DNA from: JBOGZI01 sp050697275
Lineage (GTDB): Bacteria; Actinomycetota; Thermoleophilia; Solirubrobacterales; 70-9
Length of the DNA stretch: 17,444 bases
Direction: 5' to 3'
Assembly (NCBI GenBank): GCA_050697275.1
Contig: JBOGZI010000259.1
Span: 1 to 17,444, forward strand
Shown here: positions 16,767-17,444 of the stretch, piece after piece
Layout of the letters: the number at the start of each line of letters is the position of its first letter
Position numbering within the stretch: position 1 is the stretch's first letter
Program-made: the position numbers and the translations under genes
Notes under the pieces: model-generated
Seen by the model: only the letters and a program-made list of their open reading frames with translations
Told to the model about the DNA's origin: nothing
The model's database searches: none

Positions 16767-16779
16767 TAGGCTCACCGCG
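16767..16779 (+). promoter_or_regulatory. Putative -10 box TAGGCT, leaderless start of VOC protein gene
   Basis: TAGGCT (16767-16772) is followed by CACCGCG (7 nt) and the ATG at 16780. The identical hexamer precedes the MBL-fold gene. It lies in the 32-base gap after the GDPD stop, so the VOC gene probably has its own promoter. Confidence 0.5.
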
Positions 16780-17238
16780 ATGGCCGATCCGCCCCCCGTC
16801 AGCGGCATCTCGGAGCTGGTGCTCGAGGTCTCGGATCTCGAGGCGGCGCGAGCCTTCTACCGGGAGGTTCTCGGCTTCGAGGAGACGCGCTACGGCGAGG
16901 GGGCGGAGGGCCGCTACTGGTACCTGGTGGGCGAGACGGCGCGGCTCGGGCTCTGGACTGAGCAGGTGGGGCTCGCCGGGGGGCGCGGCGGCACCCACGT
17001 CCACTTCGCCTTCCACGTCGCCGACGTGGAGATCGACCGCCTCAAGGAGCGGATCGAGGGGGCCGGCGCCGCGGTCGACGGACCGATCCAGCTTGGGCCG
17101 GGGCGGGCGATCTACGTCACCGACCCCGACGGCAACGTGGTCGAGTTCTGGAGCCAGGACATGGCCGAGTACACGGCCGGCGCTCGCGGCGGCGGCGGGC
17201 CGGGAACCTTCAAGCGAGGAACAGCGGAGCCGCGCTAG
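16780..17238 (+). CDS. VOC superfamily (glyoxalase/bleomycin-resistance-like) protein
   Basis: 152 residues, one full pair of beta-alpha-beta-beta-beta modules. The first module starts ISELVLEVSDLEAARAFYREVLGF (about 10-33), the classical VOC opening. The second is THVHFAFHVADVEIDRLKERI (about 72-92), closing with AIYVTDPDGNVVEFWS (about 111-126). The DPDGN-x-(V/I)E motif gives the expected third metal ligand (Glu). His in HFAFHV is the likely second ligand, but the usual histidine in the first strand is replaced by Glu (SELVLEV). Such proteins include glyoxalase I, dioxygenases and drug-binding proteins; the specific role here is unknown. The C-terminal 25 residues are a Gly-rich tail. A TAGGCT box lies 7 nt before the ATG. 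Confidence 0.85.
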   Translation: MADPPPVSGISELVLEVSDLEAARAFYREVLGFEETRYGEGAEGRYWYLVGETARLGLWTEQVGLAGGRGGTHVHFAFHVADVEIDRLKERIEGAGAAVDGPIQLGPGRAIYVTDPDGNVVEFWSQDMAEYTAGARGGGGPGTFKRGTAEPR

Positions 17239-17247
17239 CGTCCGTGG

Positions 17248-17444
17248 CTACTTGCCGGCGCGGGCGAGGACGTCATCGAGCAGCGCCGAGCGGTCGCCGG
17301 CGCCGAACTTCTCGGCCAGCTCCGCTTCGATCTCGTCGCGGGCCTTCCCGTCCACGGCGAGCTTCATCGCCACCAGGCGGGCCGCGGCGTCGTCGCCGTC
17401 GCCGCTCGTGGGCGCGGCCGCGGGTGGGGTCGGCGCCTCGGGCG
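17248..17444 (-). CDS. Unrecognised protein, C-terminal fragment
   Basis: A minus-strand frame ending at TAG (17250-17248) stays open to the right edge, about 64 codons. It reads as an Ala/Pro/Thr-rich linker (APTPPAAAPTSGDGDD) followed by a helical module: ARLVAMKLAVDGKARDEIEA and then ELAEKFGAGDRSALLDDVLA. The module looks like a short helix-turn-helix-like pair of amphipathic helices, similar in feel to C-terminal domains of actinobacterial scaffold or regulator proteins, but I cannot name the family. It converges on the VOC gene with only 9 bases between stops. Composition and wobble-position GC are consistent with real coding sequence. Confidence 0.6.
   Translation of the reverse strand, partial: PEAPTPPAAAPTSGDGDDAAARLVAMKLAVDGKARDEIEAELAEKFGAGDRSALLDDVLARAGK

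Overview
The window is a very GC-rich (visibly about 70%) stretch of an actinobacterial chromosome. My best guess is a member of the class Thermoleophilia (Solirubrobacterales or Gaiellales-like). The guess rests on GC content, frequent GTG starts, the actinobacterial-style run of a DUF2520 reductase, panC and panD, and many start codons with a TAnnnT box a few bases upstream and no Shine-Dalgarno. There is no rRNA, tRNA, CRISPR array, transposase, phage gene or recognisable defence system. The region is mostly housekeeping.

Bases 1-3801 are all on the minus strand. In transcription order they are a GTG-started FmdB-type zinc ribbon translationally coupled to a family 4 uracil-DNA glycosylase, a secreted cysteine-bracketed repeat protein of unknown function, an UlaG-like metallo-beta-lactamase-fold hydrolase, tsaE, and the start of tsaB (t6A tRNA modification), which runs off the left edge.

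Bases 3910-7064 are a plus-strand operon that appears to encode the whole pantothenate pathway: a Rossmann/DUF2520 protein (probable PanG-type ketopantoate reductase), panC, panD and panB. The last three are coupled by stop/start overlaps. Bases 7065-7692 are a small accessory island. A DUF378 membrane protein gene with a strong Shine-Dalgarno and two upstream dyads is flanked by one copy each of two short degenerate repeats, and a perfect 12-bp hairpin follows.

Bases 7693-12470 hold a YjbQ-family protein, a convergent hexapeptide acyltransferase, a divergent ROK sugar kinase, a four-helix membrane protein ending at a classical terminator, a secreted serine hydrolase of the beta-lactamase/DD-peptidase fold, and a convergent polytopic membrane protein with conserved-looking HxHH and DE/ED motifs. 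Bases 12512-15553 are uvrA (minus strand). Divergent from it are a secreted glycerophosphodiester phosphodiesterase and a VOC-fold protein. The right edge carries the C-terminus of an unrecognised minus-strand gene.

The three observations I rate highest are these. First, at least eight genes share a TAnnnT box 6-9 nt before the start codon, which points to widespread leaderless transcription. Second, two different short dispersed repeats occur both around the DUF378 gene and in frame inside uvrA, so the UvrA protein carries two extra peptide segments, reminiscent of protein-coding palindromic elements in Rickettsia. Third, the uracil-DNA glycosylase ends in a proline-rich tail with a sliding-clamp-binding-like motif. 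I saw no clear new enzymatic or defence system.
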